Shown here piece by piece: positions 44,098 to 52,561 of a stretch of 52,561 nt of DNA (position 1 is its first letter; every line of letters starts with the position of its first letter). The notes under the pieces are model-generated. The model was given only the letters and a program-made list of their open reading frames with translations, had not been told where the DNA came from and made no database searches. A program made the translations under genes and the position numbers. The DNA comes from UBA11889 sp046582115. GTDB lineage: Bacteria > Pseudomonadota > Gammaproteobacteria > Pseudomonadales > Azotimanducaceae. The stretch lies in the NCBI GenBank assembly GCA_046582115.1, contig JAYGFA010000010.1:1-52561 (forward strand). The letters run 5' to 3'.

Positions 44098-45123
44098 GTG
44101 GCGCAAACCGACGTTGTAACAATGGCTTTAGTCGGGTGTGGAAACATCGCGCGTGCTCACTGGCGTGGTATACGCGATCACGCGCCGCGGATTAAGGTCT
44201 CAGCGGTCGTCGACTCCAACCTAGACAACGCTGCATCCATGTCCGAACGAACGGGTGCAGCCGCGTATTCTTCGCTAAGCGAGGCACTTGCCGAAGGATC
44301 CTTTGACGCGGTCGATCTGATGCTGCCCCATGATCTACATGAAGCGGCTGCGATCGAGGCATTTGGCGCGGGAAAGCACGTGCTTTTGGAAAAACCGATG
44401 GCATCCAACCTGGCGGCGTGTGAACGCATTATGAAAGCCGCGGAGGTTGCTAATACGGTTTTCATGATCGCCGAACAAGCACAGTACTGGCCCGATATCA
44501 AATGTGCCAGAGACCTAATCGACGATGGACAAATTGGCGAAGTCGTGACTGCCCGCGCGTGTTTTTACGATCCATTGACGGCTAAGACGACAGAAGATGG
44601 TGGTGTGCCCTGGCGTTTCAGACTCGCGCGCGCTGGCGGAGGAATCTGTATCGATGGGGGCGCCCACTGGATAAGACCGCTCCGAATGCTACTCGGTGAA
44701 GTGAGCGAAGTAATCGCAACGATGGGGAGTCATATTCCAAACATGGAGGGAGAGTCTTGGGTGAGGGCTCTTATACTTTTTGGTAGCGGGGTTACGGGAT
44801 CATTTGAAGCACTTCTCAGCGCGGGGGTTATGGCACCTACCGAGGACTTTCGAATCACGGGGACGACTGGAGAAATCGTTATCGAACACGGGCGCGATGG
44901 GCGCTTGATTCTGTTCAACGAACTTGATCCTGAAGGGGCAACGGTCATGGATGCCTTCCAAGGGAAAATCGATAGCTATGGATTCGAACTCAACGATTTC
45001 AGCCTCGCGGTACTAGACTCAAAAGTGCTTGCAGCCCCACCGGAATATTCGTTGGGCGAATTACGCACTGCACTCGCCATGTATCGGTCGGTTGAAAGCC
45101 GGAACTGGGAAAAGGTCTGGTAA
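44098..45123 (+). CDS. Gfo/Idh/MocA-family NAD(P)-dependent oxidoreductase
   Basis: A 341-residue Rossmann dehydrogenase. GCGNIA at 13-18 binds the cofactor, and EKPMA (Lys99) is the family catalytic lysine motif. The C-terminal half has GGGICIDGGAHWIRPLRML, with the His of the active site in GGAHW. Substrates are typically sugars or cyclitols. GTG 44098 follows GGGAGGT. It is divergent from the crotonase; the DUF3604 gene follows after about 100 bases. Confidence 0.9.
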   Translation: MAQTDVVTMALVGCGNIARAHWRGIRDHAPRIKVSAVVDSNLDNAASMSERTGAAAYSSLSEALAEGSFDAVDLMLPHDLHEAAAIEAFGAGKHVLLEKPMASNLAACERIMKAAEVANTVFMIAEQAQYWPDIKCARDLIDDGQIGEVVTARACFYDPLTAKTTEDGGVPWRFRLARAGGGICIDGGAHWIRPLRMLLGEVSEVIATMGSHIPNMEGESWVRALILFGSGVTGSFEALLSAGVMAPTEDFRITGTTGEIVIEHGRDGRLILFNELDPEGATVMDAFQGKIDSYGFELNDFSLAVLDSKVLAAPPEYSLGELRTALAMYRSVESRNWEKVW

Positions 45124-45226
45124 TTTACACGCTGATACGTCTAAACGTTGCTCGGCTACATGTTCATGCATAGGGTACAAGTCCGAGTCTGATGTCCATC
45201 GGACACGCCTTTATGAGGATACGAAC

Positions 45227-47008
45227 TTGACGGGGCACTCAGTGAAAATTTGGATAGTTTGCGCGACGTTTGGTTTGACGACCTATACGCACTCGATCGA
45301 GCGCTACGCGTACTTTGGCGATTTGCACGTCCACACTCGATTTTCGATGGATGCGTTTTTATTCGGGACCCGTTCGACGCCCGACGACGCCTACCGGTTC
45401 GCGCGGGGTGCGGCGATACGCCACCCGGAAGGATACGATGTTCAGCTCGATCAACCACTCGACTTTTATGCTGTCACCGATCATGCCGAATATTTGGGAG
45501 GCCTGACAACGCTGAGTGATCCAAACCACCGCCTTTATAAGATAGCAACCCAACTGGGCATTCTAGACGCATCAACCGTGGTCGAACGAGGCAGATCGCA
45601 CCCGGATGCTGGTTCCTTGGTGGCGGGCAACATAACTGTGCGAGAGCTACGGGACGCGTGGCAGCATGTGGTGGACGCGGCGCAACGCCACAACGAGCCC
45701 GGAACATTTACGACGTTCATCGGCTACGAATACACGTCTTTTCGAGACGCTGGAAATCTCCATCGAAACGTCATTTTTGGTACGAACCAGGTACCGGTCG
45801 ACATATTTGGTCGACTTGAATCGTTTAATCCAGAGGATCTCTGGCGCTGGATGGACGAACAACGTGGGCAAGGTATGAGGTTGCTGTCGATCCCGCACAA
45901 TTCCAATGGTTCCGATGGATGGATGTTCGAGGATGTTCAATGGGATGGAACACCTATTGACACGGAGTACGCGTCGTTGCGCATCCGTAACGAGCCGCTT
46001 GTCGAGGTCACCCAGGTAAAGGGCACGTCGGAGACACATCCGTTTTTGTCGCCTAATGACGAGTGGGCGGACTTTGAAATTTTTCCTTATCGCGTTGCTT
46101 CCTGGCTAAAGAGTCGACCGCGAGGTAGTTATGTCCGAGACGCATACCTGACCGGTCTTCAGATAGAACGTAGAACCGGCGTTAATCCGTATCGACTTGG
46201 CATGGTGGGTGCTTCGGATACGCATAATGCGGGTTCACGTTTTGACGAGAGGACTTACGCGGGTAAAGTGGGGGTGCTTGATGCTCTTCCGGAAAGGAGA
46301 GGTTCGGTTCCCGTTCGAGTAGAAGGTACTGTCCCTGCGTACCGGAATGTCTACCGTACGTATTATGGGGCATCAGGGCTCACCGGGGTGTGGGCAGACG
46401 AGAATAGTCGTGATGCCATTTTTACGGCGTTTACTCGGAAGGAAACGTTTGCCACGAGCGGCCCTCGAATTCGTATTCGTTTGTTTGCAGGTCATGACTT
46501 CCCGGCCGATCTGATTACGCTAGCTGACTACGCGAAAGTTGCGTACGCGAGGGGTGTTCCACAGGGAGGCGTATTACGGCGTCGACGAACAGCGCCGGAA
46601 TTGTTGGTGGTTGCAGTACGGGATCCGAACGCTGCGCCGCTGCAACGACTCCAGATTGTCAAAGGCTGGCTTGAAAACGGTTCGAAGCGTGAGCGTGTAT
46701 ATGACGTCGCCTGCTCCGATGCTGTCGAGGTCGACCCGGGCACTAACCGTTGTCCTGACAATGGAGCGACGGTTGACCTCGCGACGTGCGCCGTTAGTCA
46801 GCACGTGGGTGCAGCGCAGCTTTCCGCAGTTTGGAGAGACCCGGACTACGACTACGCTAATCCATCTTTTTACTACGCTCGAGTAATTGAAAATCCGACG
46901 TGTCGTTGGTCGACCTGGGATGCTGTGCGGGCGGAGGTCACGCCCCGAAATGGATATCCGACTACGTTGCAGGAACGGGCTTGGACGTCGCCAATTTGGA
47001 TCCGATAG
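45227..47008 (+). CDS. DUF3604 domain protein, probable exported PHP-like metallohydrolase
   Basis: About 593 residues from TTG 45227, supported by GAGGA six bases upstream; GTG 45242 is a close alternative. The start region forms a short signal-like hydrophobic stretch (VKIWIVCATFGLTTY). The conserved domain opens AYFGDLHVHTRFSMDAF, with the PHP-type His-x-His, and contains VTDHAEYLGG, EYTSFRDAGNLHRN and GASDTHN near 390. The family is uncharacterised and has PHP-like metal ligands. The final part is rich in Arg and Tyr. It overlaps nothing downstream. Confidence 0.85.
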   Translation: MTGHSVKIWIVCATFGLTTYTHSIERYAYFGDLHVHTRFSMDAFLFGTRSTPDDAYRFARGAAIRHPEGYDVQLDQPLDFYAVTDHAEYLGGLTTLSDPNHRLYKIATQLGILDASTVVERGRSHPDAGSLVAGNITVRELRDAWQHVVDAAQRHNEPGTFTTFIGYEYTSFRDAGNLHRNVIFGTNQVPVDIFGRLESFNPEDLWRWMDEQRGQGMRLLSIPHNSNGSDGWMFEDVQWDGTPIDTEYASLRIRNEPLVEVTQVKGTSETHPFLSPNDEWADFEIFPYRVASWLKSRPRGSYVRDAYLTGLQIERRTGVNPYRLGMVGASDTHNAGSRFDERTYAGKVGVLDALPERRGSVPVRVEGTVPAYRNVYRTYYGASGLTGVWADENSRDAIFTAFTRKETFATSGPRIRIRLFAGHDFPADLITLADYAKVAYARGVPQGGVLRRRRTAPELLVVAVRDPNAAPLQRLQIVKGWLENGSKRERVYDVACSDAVEVDPGTNRCPDNGATVDLATCAVSQHVGAAQLSAVWRDPDYDYANPSFYYARVIENPTCRWSTWDAVRAEVTPRNGYPTTLQERAWTSPIWIR

Positions 47009-47194
47009 CGTTCTGTTTTGTTAGAAGTCTTAGTTGAATTTCTTTTTGGAGCAGAAAAAGTCCTCGAAGGCCCGTGGCCGACATTGCGATCAGGCTTGAA
47101 GCTGTCCTATCCGCTTAAGCCGGTCGTGCTTGAATAACACCCATCAACAATTCAAATTAGACGACCATGGTAGTTTTCCATCCACGCATTTCCT

Positions 47195-47830
47195 TCAGGC
47201 TTCGGCGCTCGGTCGAGCAGAGACTTCGGCGTGCCACCGCTGAACGTTCGAGCAATGATCGGGAATCGGTACACGAGCAGCACCGGCGGCAAAATCGATC
47301 GTACACAACGCCGTGATGTCCGCGATGCTGAATGTTTCGCCCGCGATGAATGCCGAGCTGTTGAGCGCCGTATCAAGCGAACCATAAAAACGAAGCACGG
47401 CATTCTTTCCGCGTTCGGCAAGGGCTGGAATGGCGTCGACCGAGCCTGCGTTGCCAGCTAACCCACGCGATGAGAAACCCGGGAACGAATTTCGGAATGC
47501 GTCTGCAGCGCCGAGAAGACCATCAAATTCCATGTGTCTTTGTCGAGCTTCTATGCGGGCCTTGCTGATGGCATCGGTGCCAAGCAGTGCTGGTTCTGGG
47601 TGCGTCTCCTCGATGTAGCGACAGATTGCGACGGTTTCATCGATAACGGTGCCGTCGTCTAAAACGAGTGTTGGCAAAAGACCACGGGGATTAATCGATA
47701 GGAATGATTCGGTGAGATTCTCTCCCTTGATGATATCGACCTGAACGTTTTCGTAGTCGACGCCTTTTTCTGCCATGAACATGCGGACTCGTCGGGGGTT
47801 TGGTGCCAGCGTGCTGTCGTAGAGTTTCAT
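47195..47830 (-). CDS. Glutathione S-transferase family protein
   Basis: A 211-residue GST. The N-terminal thioredoxin fold has LYDSTLAPNPRRVRMFMAEKG, with Ser6 as candidate catalytic residue. NPRGLLPTLVLDDG is the cis-proline segment and DETVAICRYIEE the glutathione-gamma-glutamyl site. The C-terminal domain includes FSIADITALCTIDF. Only weakly related to the GST at 8536. It is convergent with DUF3604 and divergent from GH32. Confidence 0.9.
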   Translation of the reverse strand: MKLYDSTLAPNPRRVRMFMAEKGVDYENVQVDIIKGENLTESFLSINPRGLLPTLVLDDGTVIDETVAICRYIEETHPEPALLGTDAISKARIEARQRHMEFDGLLGAADAFRNSFPGFSSRGLAGNAGSVDAIPALAERGKNAVLRFYGSLDTALNSSAFIAGETFSIADITALCTIDFAAGAARVPIPDHCSNVQRWHAEVSARPSAEA

Positions 47831-47959
47831 TGGTTCTTCTCGTCTGTTCCCATTGGGTGCATTTCCTCATGGTCTGAATGGCAGTGCAAGACCAACCTGA
47901 TCACAGCAATTTCTTAACTGGATACAATCGCATTTCAATCAGACCGTTCAGAGACGACT

Positions 47960-49282
47960 GTGTACGACGAAGTTCACCGGCCGCGATTTCACTTTTCCGC
48001 TCGTCAGAATTGGCATAACGATCCCAACGGTTTGGTCTACCAAGCAGGGCGCTGGCACCTTTTTTTTCAACACAACCCTAAAGCTACGGTTTGGGGGAAC
48101 ATGACCTGGGGACATGCGGTAAGCGATGACCTTGTTCATTGGACCCAGATTGATCATGCGTTGTATCCGGACGAGCATGGGTCGATGTTTTCTGGATCGG
48201 CGGTCGTCGACCAATTTGATACTTCAGGTTTCGGTGAAAAAACGCTGTTGGCGTTCTACACGGCGGCAGGTGAGCACGTTGAGCCGTCGAGACCCTACAC
48301 GCAATGTCTCGCATACAGTACCGATAGCGGTGATACGTGGCAGAAGTTCGATGAAAATCCGATTGTTCCGTGGATTGAGGCGCACAATCGCGACCCCAAG
48401 GTGATCTGGCACGCACCGACTCGGTGCTGGATCATGGCGCTTTACCTGGCGGACGACCGGTACTGTTTATTACGGTCTACCGATGGCAAACAGTGGGTTC
48501 GGTTTCAGTACATCACCTTACAGCATGACAGCGAGTGCCCTGATTTTTTCCCGTTGTTAGATGAAGCCGGGATCGAACGCTGGGTATTTTGGGGTGGGGG
48601 TGGGACCTACTTGGTCGGCGATTTTGATGGCACATTGTTTTCTCCACGTTCGGAGGTTCGTACCTGTGAACATGGACCCAATGGATATGCTGCCCAGACA
48701 TGGAGCGACGCCCCGAATGGCAGGCGCATACAGATTTCCTGGATGGCGGGCGGGCGATATCCAGAGATGCCGTTCAATCAGCAAATGAGTTTTCCCGTTG
48801 AGCTCTCGCTACGAGGGGGCGATGGCGATTGGGCAGTATGCCGATGGCCAGTCGAGGAACTCGCGTCAGTAACAGAACCACTGGACGTTCCTGAATCAAT
48901 GGAACTCGTTGGGTCGGGGCCGTGGCGTATGCCGGTTGTCGGCGACCTATTCGACATCTCTTTCGATATTTCGGCGGGTGACGGATGCGAAGTTGTAATG
49001 AAGATTCGCGGCATACCCATGACGTTCGATTTTGAACGACGTGTCGTCAACTTTTGCGATAAGGAGGTGCCAATACTTAGAAAGGACCATTTGTCGGTCC
49101 GTTTGCTTATTGATCGGACGTCTGTCGAACTCTTTTTGGAAGGTGGTCAATTGAGTGCGAGTTTCTGTTATTTACCCGATGCCCACAGTGCTCCTTTGGT
49201 TTTCAACGCGCGCCGTGGTACCGCGAATATAGATCACGTCCGGGTCAAGCGCGTTGACGATATTTGGGGAGCCGTTCGTTAG
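47960..49282 (+). CDS. Glycoside hydrolase family 32 (sucrose-6-phosphate hydrolase / levanase-like)
   Basis: A 440-residue beta-fructosidase. The nucleophile Asp21 is in HNDPNGL, the transition-state motif is RDP at 144-146, and the acid/base Glu192 is in ECPDFF. A five-bladed propeller is followed by a C-terminal beta-sandwich from about residue 320. It lacks a signal peptide, so a cytoplasmic sucrose/fructoside hydrolase is likely. GTG 47960 has a weak ribosome site. No sugar transporter, PTS or fructokinase is beside it. Confidence 0.93.
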   Translation: MYDEVHRPRFHFSARQNWHNDPNGLVYQAGRWHLFFQHNPKATVWGNMTWGHAVSDDLVHWTQIDHALYPDEHGSMFSGSAVVDQFDTSGFGEKTLLAFYTAAGEHVEPSRPYTQCLAYSTDSGDTWQKFDENPIVPWIEAHNRDPKVIWHAPTRCWIMALYLADDRYCLLRSTDGKQWVRFQYITLQHDSECPDFFPLLDEAGIERWVFWGGGGTYLVGDFDGTLFSPRSEVRTCEHGPNGYAAQTWSDAPNGRRIQISWMAGGRYPEMPFNQQMSFPVELSLRGGDGDWAVCRWPVEELASVTEPLDVPESMELVGSGPWRMPVVGDLFDISFDISAGDGCEVVMKIRGIPMTFDFERRVVNFCDKEVPILRKDHLSVRLLIDRTSVELFLEGGQLSASFCYLPDAHSAPLVFNARRGTANIDHVRVKRVDDIWGAVR

Positions 49283-49374
49283 CTATTTTCGCCCGTGAGT
49301 CGGCTAACGGAGGGTGCACTGTTGCTCCCAGCGAATCTTTTCGAACGCTCATTAATCGGAGTCGCAACATTAAA

Positions 49375-51033
49375 TTAATCGAGCCTGAATCCCTCGTAGT
49401 CATTTGCAACTACTGCCTCGCACTTAGCCCGGTAACGATGAATCCCGCCGACGTAGGGCATGAATATGCGTGGTTTTCCGCGAATATTTGCTCCGAGGTA
49501 CCAGGAATTGCAGGTCGGCGCCGTAAACATCGTGCCTTTACCAACGTCGTTGACGTGTTCAACCCATTCGTTTTCGGCATCAAGCGCAGGTTCAATTGTA
49601 CCGACTTGGTTATTGTGCAGATGCTCTAGGCAGTCCCGGATCCAGTCGACATGTTGCTCGATAGCAACCAGCATGTTGCTTAACACCGAAGGACTCCCAG
49701 GGCCCGTGATGGTGAACAGGTTCGGGAACCCCGCCATCTGAAGTCCCAAGTACGCTCGCGGTCCGTCCACCCATTTGTCAACGAGGCGTTGGCCGCCACG
49801 ACCACGGATATCAATGCGCTCGAGTGCACCCGTCATCGCGTCGAAACCGGTCGCATAAACGATTATGTCAATGCCGAATGACTCTTGTTCGGTTTCGATA
49901 CCGGCCGCGGTGATCCGTTTGATGCCGCCTTTGCGTAAGTCAATCAGAGTTACGTTCTCCTGGTTAAAAGCGGCGTAATAATTCGAATCGAAAACCTGAC
50001 GTTTACAGCCGATGGGGTAGCCGCGTGGTTTTAGCCCTTCGGCGGTTTCGGGGTCGTCGATAATCTTTTCGATTTTCTCGCGATAAAGATCGCATGCGAC
50101 TTCGTTGGCTGCTAGATCGGTTAAAACGTCGGTATAGGTTCGTAGACCCGAAAAACCCGTTCGAGCCAGCTCAGCCTGACGTTCCTCAGCGGTTAAATCC
50201 AGAATTTTTTTGGGAACGGGTGTTTGAGCGATAGCCCGCGCCCCGAAACTAGATATCCCAACCGGCGACTCACGTTGCATCTTCCGAATGTCGGCGTAGC
50301 TGGCTTTGACCTCTTTTCGGTATTTTTCCGAAAGCGGACGATTAAAGGCTGGCAAGGTGTAAACGGGTGTTCGTTGAAACACAAAGAGATGTGTCGCCGT
50401 CTCGGCGATAACGGGAATTGCCTGGACCCCGGATGATCCTGTTCCAATGACGCCCACTTTTTTACCGCCGAAGTCGACGCCTTCTTTGGGCCACGTGCCG
50501 GTGTGATAAACCTCGCCCTGAAAACTGTTGTCGCCTTCAATGGCTGGTTTATTGGGCGTAGAGAGGCAGCCGGTTGCCATCACACAATAGTGCGCTTGCA
50601 AATGTTCCCCGCCGTCTGTTTCCACTAGCCACCGCTCGCTGCTGTCGTCAAACTCCATTCGTATGACGCGCGTATCAAACGTAATGTCACGACGAATGTC
50701 GTAGCGCTCTGCGACGTGGTTGGCGTACGCAAGGATCTCTTCTTGTGACGCCATCACTTCGGACCAGTTCCACTCTTGTTCGAGCTCTTTATCGAATGAA
50801 AACGAGTATTCAATGCTAGGAACATCGCAGCGGGCTCCCGGGTATCGATTCCAGTACCAAGTTCCGCCGATGTCGCTACCGGCCTCGAAAGCTCTAATTG
50901 TTAGACCGAGTTCGCGAAGTCGATGAATCATGTACATCCCCGCGAAGCCGGCTCCGACGACGATGACGTCGATGCGTGACGCTTGATCTTTGTTCGAACT
51001 TTTCTTTGAAGATGCTCCTCTCGTGGAGGTCAT
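49375..51033 (-). CDS. Flavin-containing Baeyer-Villiger-type monooxygenase
   Basis: A 552-residue protein from ATG 51033. It has two Rossmann motifs, GAGFAG (27-32) and GTGSSG (197-202), for FAD and NADPH. Between them lies FQGEVYHTGTWP, which matches the Baeyer-Villiger fingerprint F-x-G-x3-H-x3-W-P. Such enzymes insert oxygen into ketones, giving esters or lactones, as in cyclohexanone or steroid monooxygenases. A product ester could be opened by hydrolases such as those elsewhere in the window, but none is adjacent. The dehydrogenase remnant lies directly upstream. Confidence 0.93.
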   Translation of the reverse strand: MTSTRGASSKKSSNKDQASRIDVIVVGAGFAGMYMIHRLRELGLTIRAFEAGSDIGGTWYWNRYPGARCDVPSIEYSFSFDKELEQEWNWSEVMASQEEILAYANHVAERYDIRRDITFDTRVIRMEFDDSSERWLVETDGGEHLQAHYCVMATGCLSTPNKPAIEGDNSFQGEVYHTGTWPKEGVDFGGKKVGVIGTGSSGVQAIPVIAETATHLFVFQRTPVYTLPAFNRPLSEKYRKEVKASYADIRKMQRESPVGISSFGARAIAQTPVPKKILDLTAEERQAELARTGFSGLRTYTDVLTDLAANEVACDLYREKIEKIIDDPETAEGLKPRGYPIGCKRQVFDSNYYAAFNQENVTLIDLRKGGIKRITAAGIETEQESFGIDIIVYATGFDAMTGALERIDIRGRGGQRLVDKWVDGPRAYLGLQMAGFPNLFTITGPGSPSVLSNMLVAIEQHVDWIRDCLEHLHNNQVGTIEPALDAENEWVEHVNDVGKGTMFTAPTCNSWYLGANIRGKPRIFMPYVGGIHRYRAKCEAVVANDYEGFRLD

Positions 51034-51266
51034 GCAGTGTTTGCCTCTGGGACTACTCGCCCGTGAGTTTGCCAATTTCGGTGACTAGACTCAAAAGATT
51101 CGGTGGCTGAGCTTACAGTCTCTAGGAGGCGCTCGTCTTGGACTTGGGTGCCACGGCCGGTATGTACAACTGTCGTACCTGCGGTCACCAGTCTGCGGGT
51201 AATCACCTCGCCGATAACGTGAGTTGAACCCGTCACTGGGCCAAATTTGTCGTCGAGATTTTCCAC
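51030..51266 (-). pseudogene. Remnant of a short-chain dehydrogenase/reductase (N-terminal fragment)
   Basis: From GTG 51266, preceded by AAGGAATTT, an open frame of 78 codons begins with NLDDKFGPVTGSTHVIGEV and then ITRRLVTAGTTVVHTGRG. This matches the first beta-alpha-beta unit of an SDR. The TGxxxGIG motif is degraded (Val for the second Gly). After about 40 residues all similarity ends, and the frame runs to the start of the monooxygenase gene. The other frames hold no continuation. I read it as a decayed, truncated SDR. A functional small protein cannot be excluded. Confidence 0.55.
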
Positions 51267-51351
51267 CGAAATTCCTTATTATTAAGACAACGGGTGCTAC
51301 AACGAACGAAATTAGCGACCTTGCGTTTCCGCCAGCGCGTTTACCCCTTTG

Positions 51352-52209
51352 TTATTCGAGGATCAGCGAGTCACCTACGGCGATTTTCCCAGCTTCAACA
51401 ACCGAGGCGTAGATGCCGAGATTGCCGTTGTTTGCTTGTACCAACGTTCTCATTACCCGTGGATCTTTAGGTAGATCGCCAAAGCCGTGCGTCGTCATAA
51501 TGCATCGCGGACACGCCATCTCAAACTTCAATTTTGCGGTTCCGATACGACCGGTTTTCCCGGCCCATTCTTCCTCGGGATACCCTGTTTTATCGGTCTC
51601 AAGTAGGACGTTTGGACGAAATCGCCGGACGTCAAATTTTGATTGATCGGAGTGGTCCTCCAAACTTTTCAGTGAAGACTTCGAAATGAGGAGTAACGGA
51701 AAGGCGTCGAAATAGGTTCCCGGTGGCGATTCGTATTCGAAAAGCTCCCTCGGAAACCCACTTAGATCAGGCAGGGGTTCCTCCGGCGTTCTCGCAAATA
51801 TCTGACGAAGATTTAGTTGCGCGTCGACAGTTGGATCAGGTGCAGCACGGCGGTAATGGTCGAGCTGGTCTTTGGGGAGGATGGGCCAGAGACTGACCTT
51901 GGTACCGAGTACTTGGCTCAGCTTTTCTTCGGCGTCGTGGTCGTGGGTGCTGATGATCGAACCATCGGCAAGCCGAATTCTAGCGTGCGGAGAGACGTTT
52001 GAATCATCGGGCTCCAGCTCGAATTCTGCTGACATGCCCATCAACGAGGGATGCCGTTTACCGCCCTTGATGCTAGCGAGCTCTTCATCTTTTAACGCCC
52101 AGCACCGATCGCCCGGAATACCATTAGTGGTCAGTAATGCTTGATTCAGTTGATGCCCACCCATGCTTTTGACTGGGTAGCGAAAAATACTTGCAACGGT
52201 CGTTCCCAT
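51352..52209 (-). CDS. MOSC-domain protein
   Basis: About 285 residues from ATG 52209, with AGGGAAG upstream; a longer frame to 52239 overlaps the next gene. The N-terminal MOSC_N beta barrel starts VASIFRYPVKSMGG. The MOSC domain has the conserved cysteine region MACPRCIMTTHG, followed by GNLGIYASVVEAGKIAVGD. The family includes mARC-type molybdenum-cofactor N-hydroxylated-compound reductases and sulfur carriers. With modABC in the same window it is a plausible molybdenum-dependent enzyme; that link is inferred. Confidence 0.9.
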   Translation of the reverse strand: MGTTVASIFRYPVKSMGGHQLNQALLTTNGIPGDRCWALKDEELASIKGGKRHPSLMGMSAEFELEPDDSNVSPHARIRLADGSIISTHDHDAEEKLSQVLGTKVSLWPILPKDQLDHYRRAAPDPTVDAQLNLRQIFARTPEEPLPDLSGFPRELFEYESPPGTYFDAFPLLLISKSSLKSLEDHSDQSKFDVRRFRPNVLLETDKTGYPEEEWAGKTGRIGTAKLKFEMACPRCIMTTHGFGDLPKDPRVMRTLVQANNGNLGIYASVVEAGKIAVGDSLILE

Positions 52210-52219
52210 GGATGCTTCC

Positions 52220-52561
52220 CTATTTTTCGAGGTTCCCAAGATGTCGTGCTGCCACGATTAAGATGATCGTCAAAATGGCTTCGGACACGATCAATTGAAC
52301 GGCAAAATCTGAGTTCCCCATCGCGGCAGAGAGCGCGCGGAAAGTCCCGGCGACTCCGATAAACGCAGCTGGGATATATAACAATTGACTCCGACCCCGA
52401 AATTGACCCATAACCATCAAGAGGCTGTTAACCAAGAAAAAGCTTCCTAGATCCCCGATTTGGGTGCTGGCACCGATGCCTGGTAGTAAAGCCATGCCGA
52501 GACCAGCCGCGGCCTGTTCGGGTTGGAACAACCAGTTCACGCCTTGGTAAAAAAACAAAAC
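52220..52561 (-). CDS. Membrane protein, DUF4345-like (5' end outside window)
   Basis: An open frame continuing past the window edge. At least 112 residues with four hydrophobic segments are visible, including a short segment near GLGMALLPGIG, then GDLGSFFLVNSLLMVMG, LLYIPAAFIGVAGTFRAL and a last helix at VSEAILTIILIVAA. The N-terminal GASTQIGDLG pattern resembles DUF4345 proteins. The function is unknown. Its stop is 10 bases before the MOSC start, so they are cotranscribed. Confidence 0.7.
   Translation of the reverse strand, partial: VLFFYQGVNWLFQPEQAAAGLGMALLPGIGASTQIGDLGSFFLVNSLLMVMGQFRGRSQLLYIPAAFIGVAGTFRALSAAMGNSDFAVQLIVSEAILTIILIVAARHLGNLEK

Overview
This 52.6 kb window looks like the chromosome of a proteobacterium, most likely a gammaproteobacterium-like, free-living or host-associated heterotroph. 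The evidence is a Do/DegQ-type periplasmic protease, a YceI-family protein, ModABC, a TesB thioesterase, glutathione S-transferases and a glyoxalase II-like hydrolase. Base composition is roughly balanced and coding density is high. GTG and TTG starts are common, and many starts overlap the preceding stop codon. I saw no tRNA, rRNA, CRISPR array, insertion sequence, integrase or phage gene. This placement is inferred from gene families; no phylogenetic marker was tested.

Layout. 1-1072: 3' end of leuS. 1130-10329 (minus): a carboxylase operon resembling the liu/methylcrotonyl-CoA (leucine/isovalerate) pathway, with an HMG-CoA lyase-like protein, a GST, carboxyltransferase, biotin carboxylase/carrier and a methylglutaconyl-type hydratase. 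It is followed by a nitronate-monooxygenase-like flavoprotein and a ThDP enzyme. 10502-14687 (plus): a tight cluster of an HsaA-like flavin monooxygenase, two amidohydrolases and a PHP hydrolase. 14734-20607: glyoxalase II-like hydrolase, YceI protein, luciferase-like oxidoreductase, TesB, a tandem-EthD protein and a BCCT transporter. 20707-23128 (minus): a small secreted protein, two hot-dog proteins and a second nitronate-monooxygenase paralog. 23361-31662: Nudix, GMC oxidoreductase, PhyH dioxygenase, hydroxypyruvate isomerase-like protein, aldo/keto reductase, two overlapping class III CoA-transferases and an M50 protease. 31687-38712 (minus): VOC, SGNH hydrolase, DegQ-like protease, Rieske oxygenase, a frameshifted MTH1187-family protein, an FAD hydroxylase and a 1-Cys peroxiredoxin. 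38794-43900 (minus): a divergent ProA-like dehydrogenase, modC-modB-modA and a crotonase. 44098-52561: Gfo/Idh/MocA, DUF3604, GST, GH32, a Baeyer-Villiger-type monooxygenase, a short-chain dehydrogenase remnant, a MOSC protein and a partial membrane protein.

How the genes work together. Most genes activate, oxidise, carboxylate, hydrate or cleave CoA esters or small organic acids, or hydrolyse lactones and esters. The picture is an accessory catabolic region. Uptake is represented only by a BCCT carrier and the molybdate ABC transporter. No transcriptional regulator is recognisable anywhere.

Two genes, the carboxyltransferase beta subunit and the MTH1187-family protein, are each interrupted by what looks like one missing base in a short homopolymer. 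They may be intact in the organism. The only stretch over 300 bases without a confident gene is about 51034-51351; it holds the dehydrogenase remnant and nothing else I could identify.
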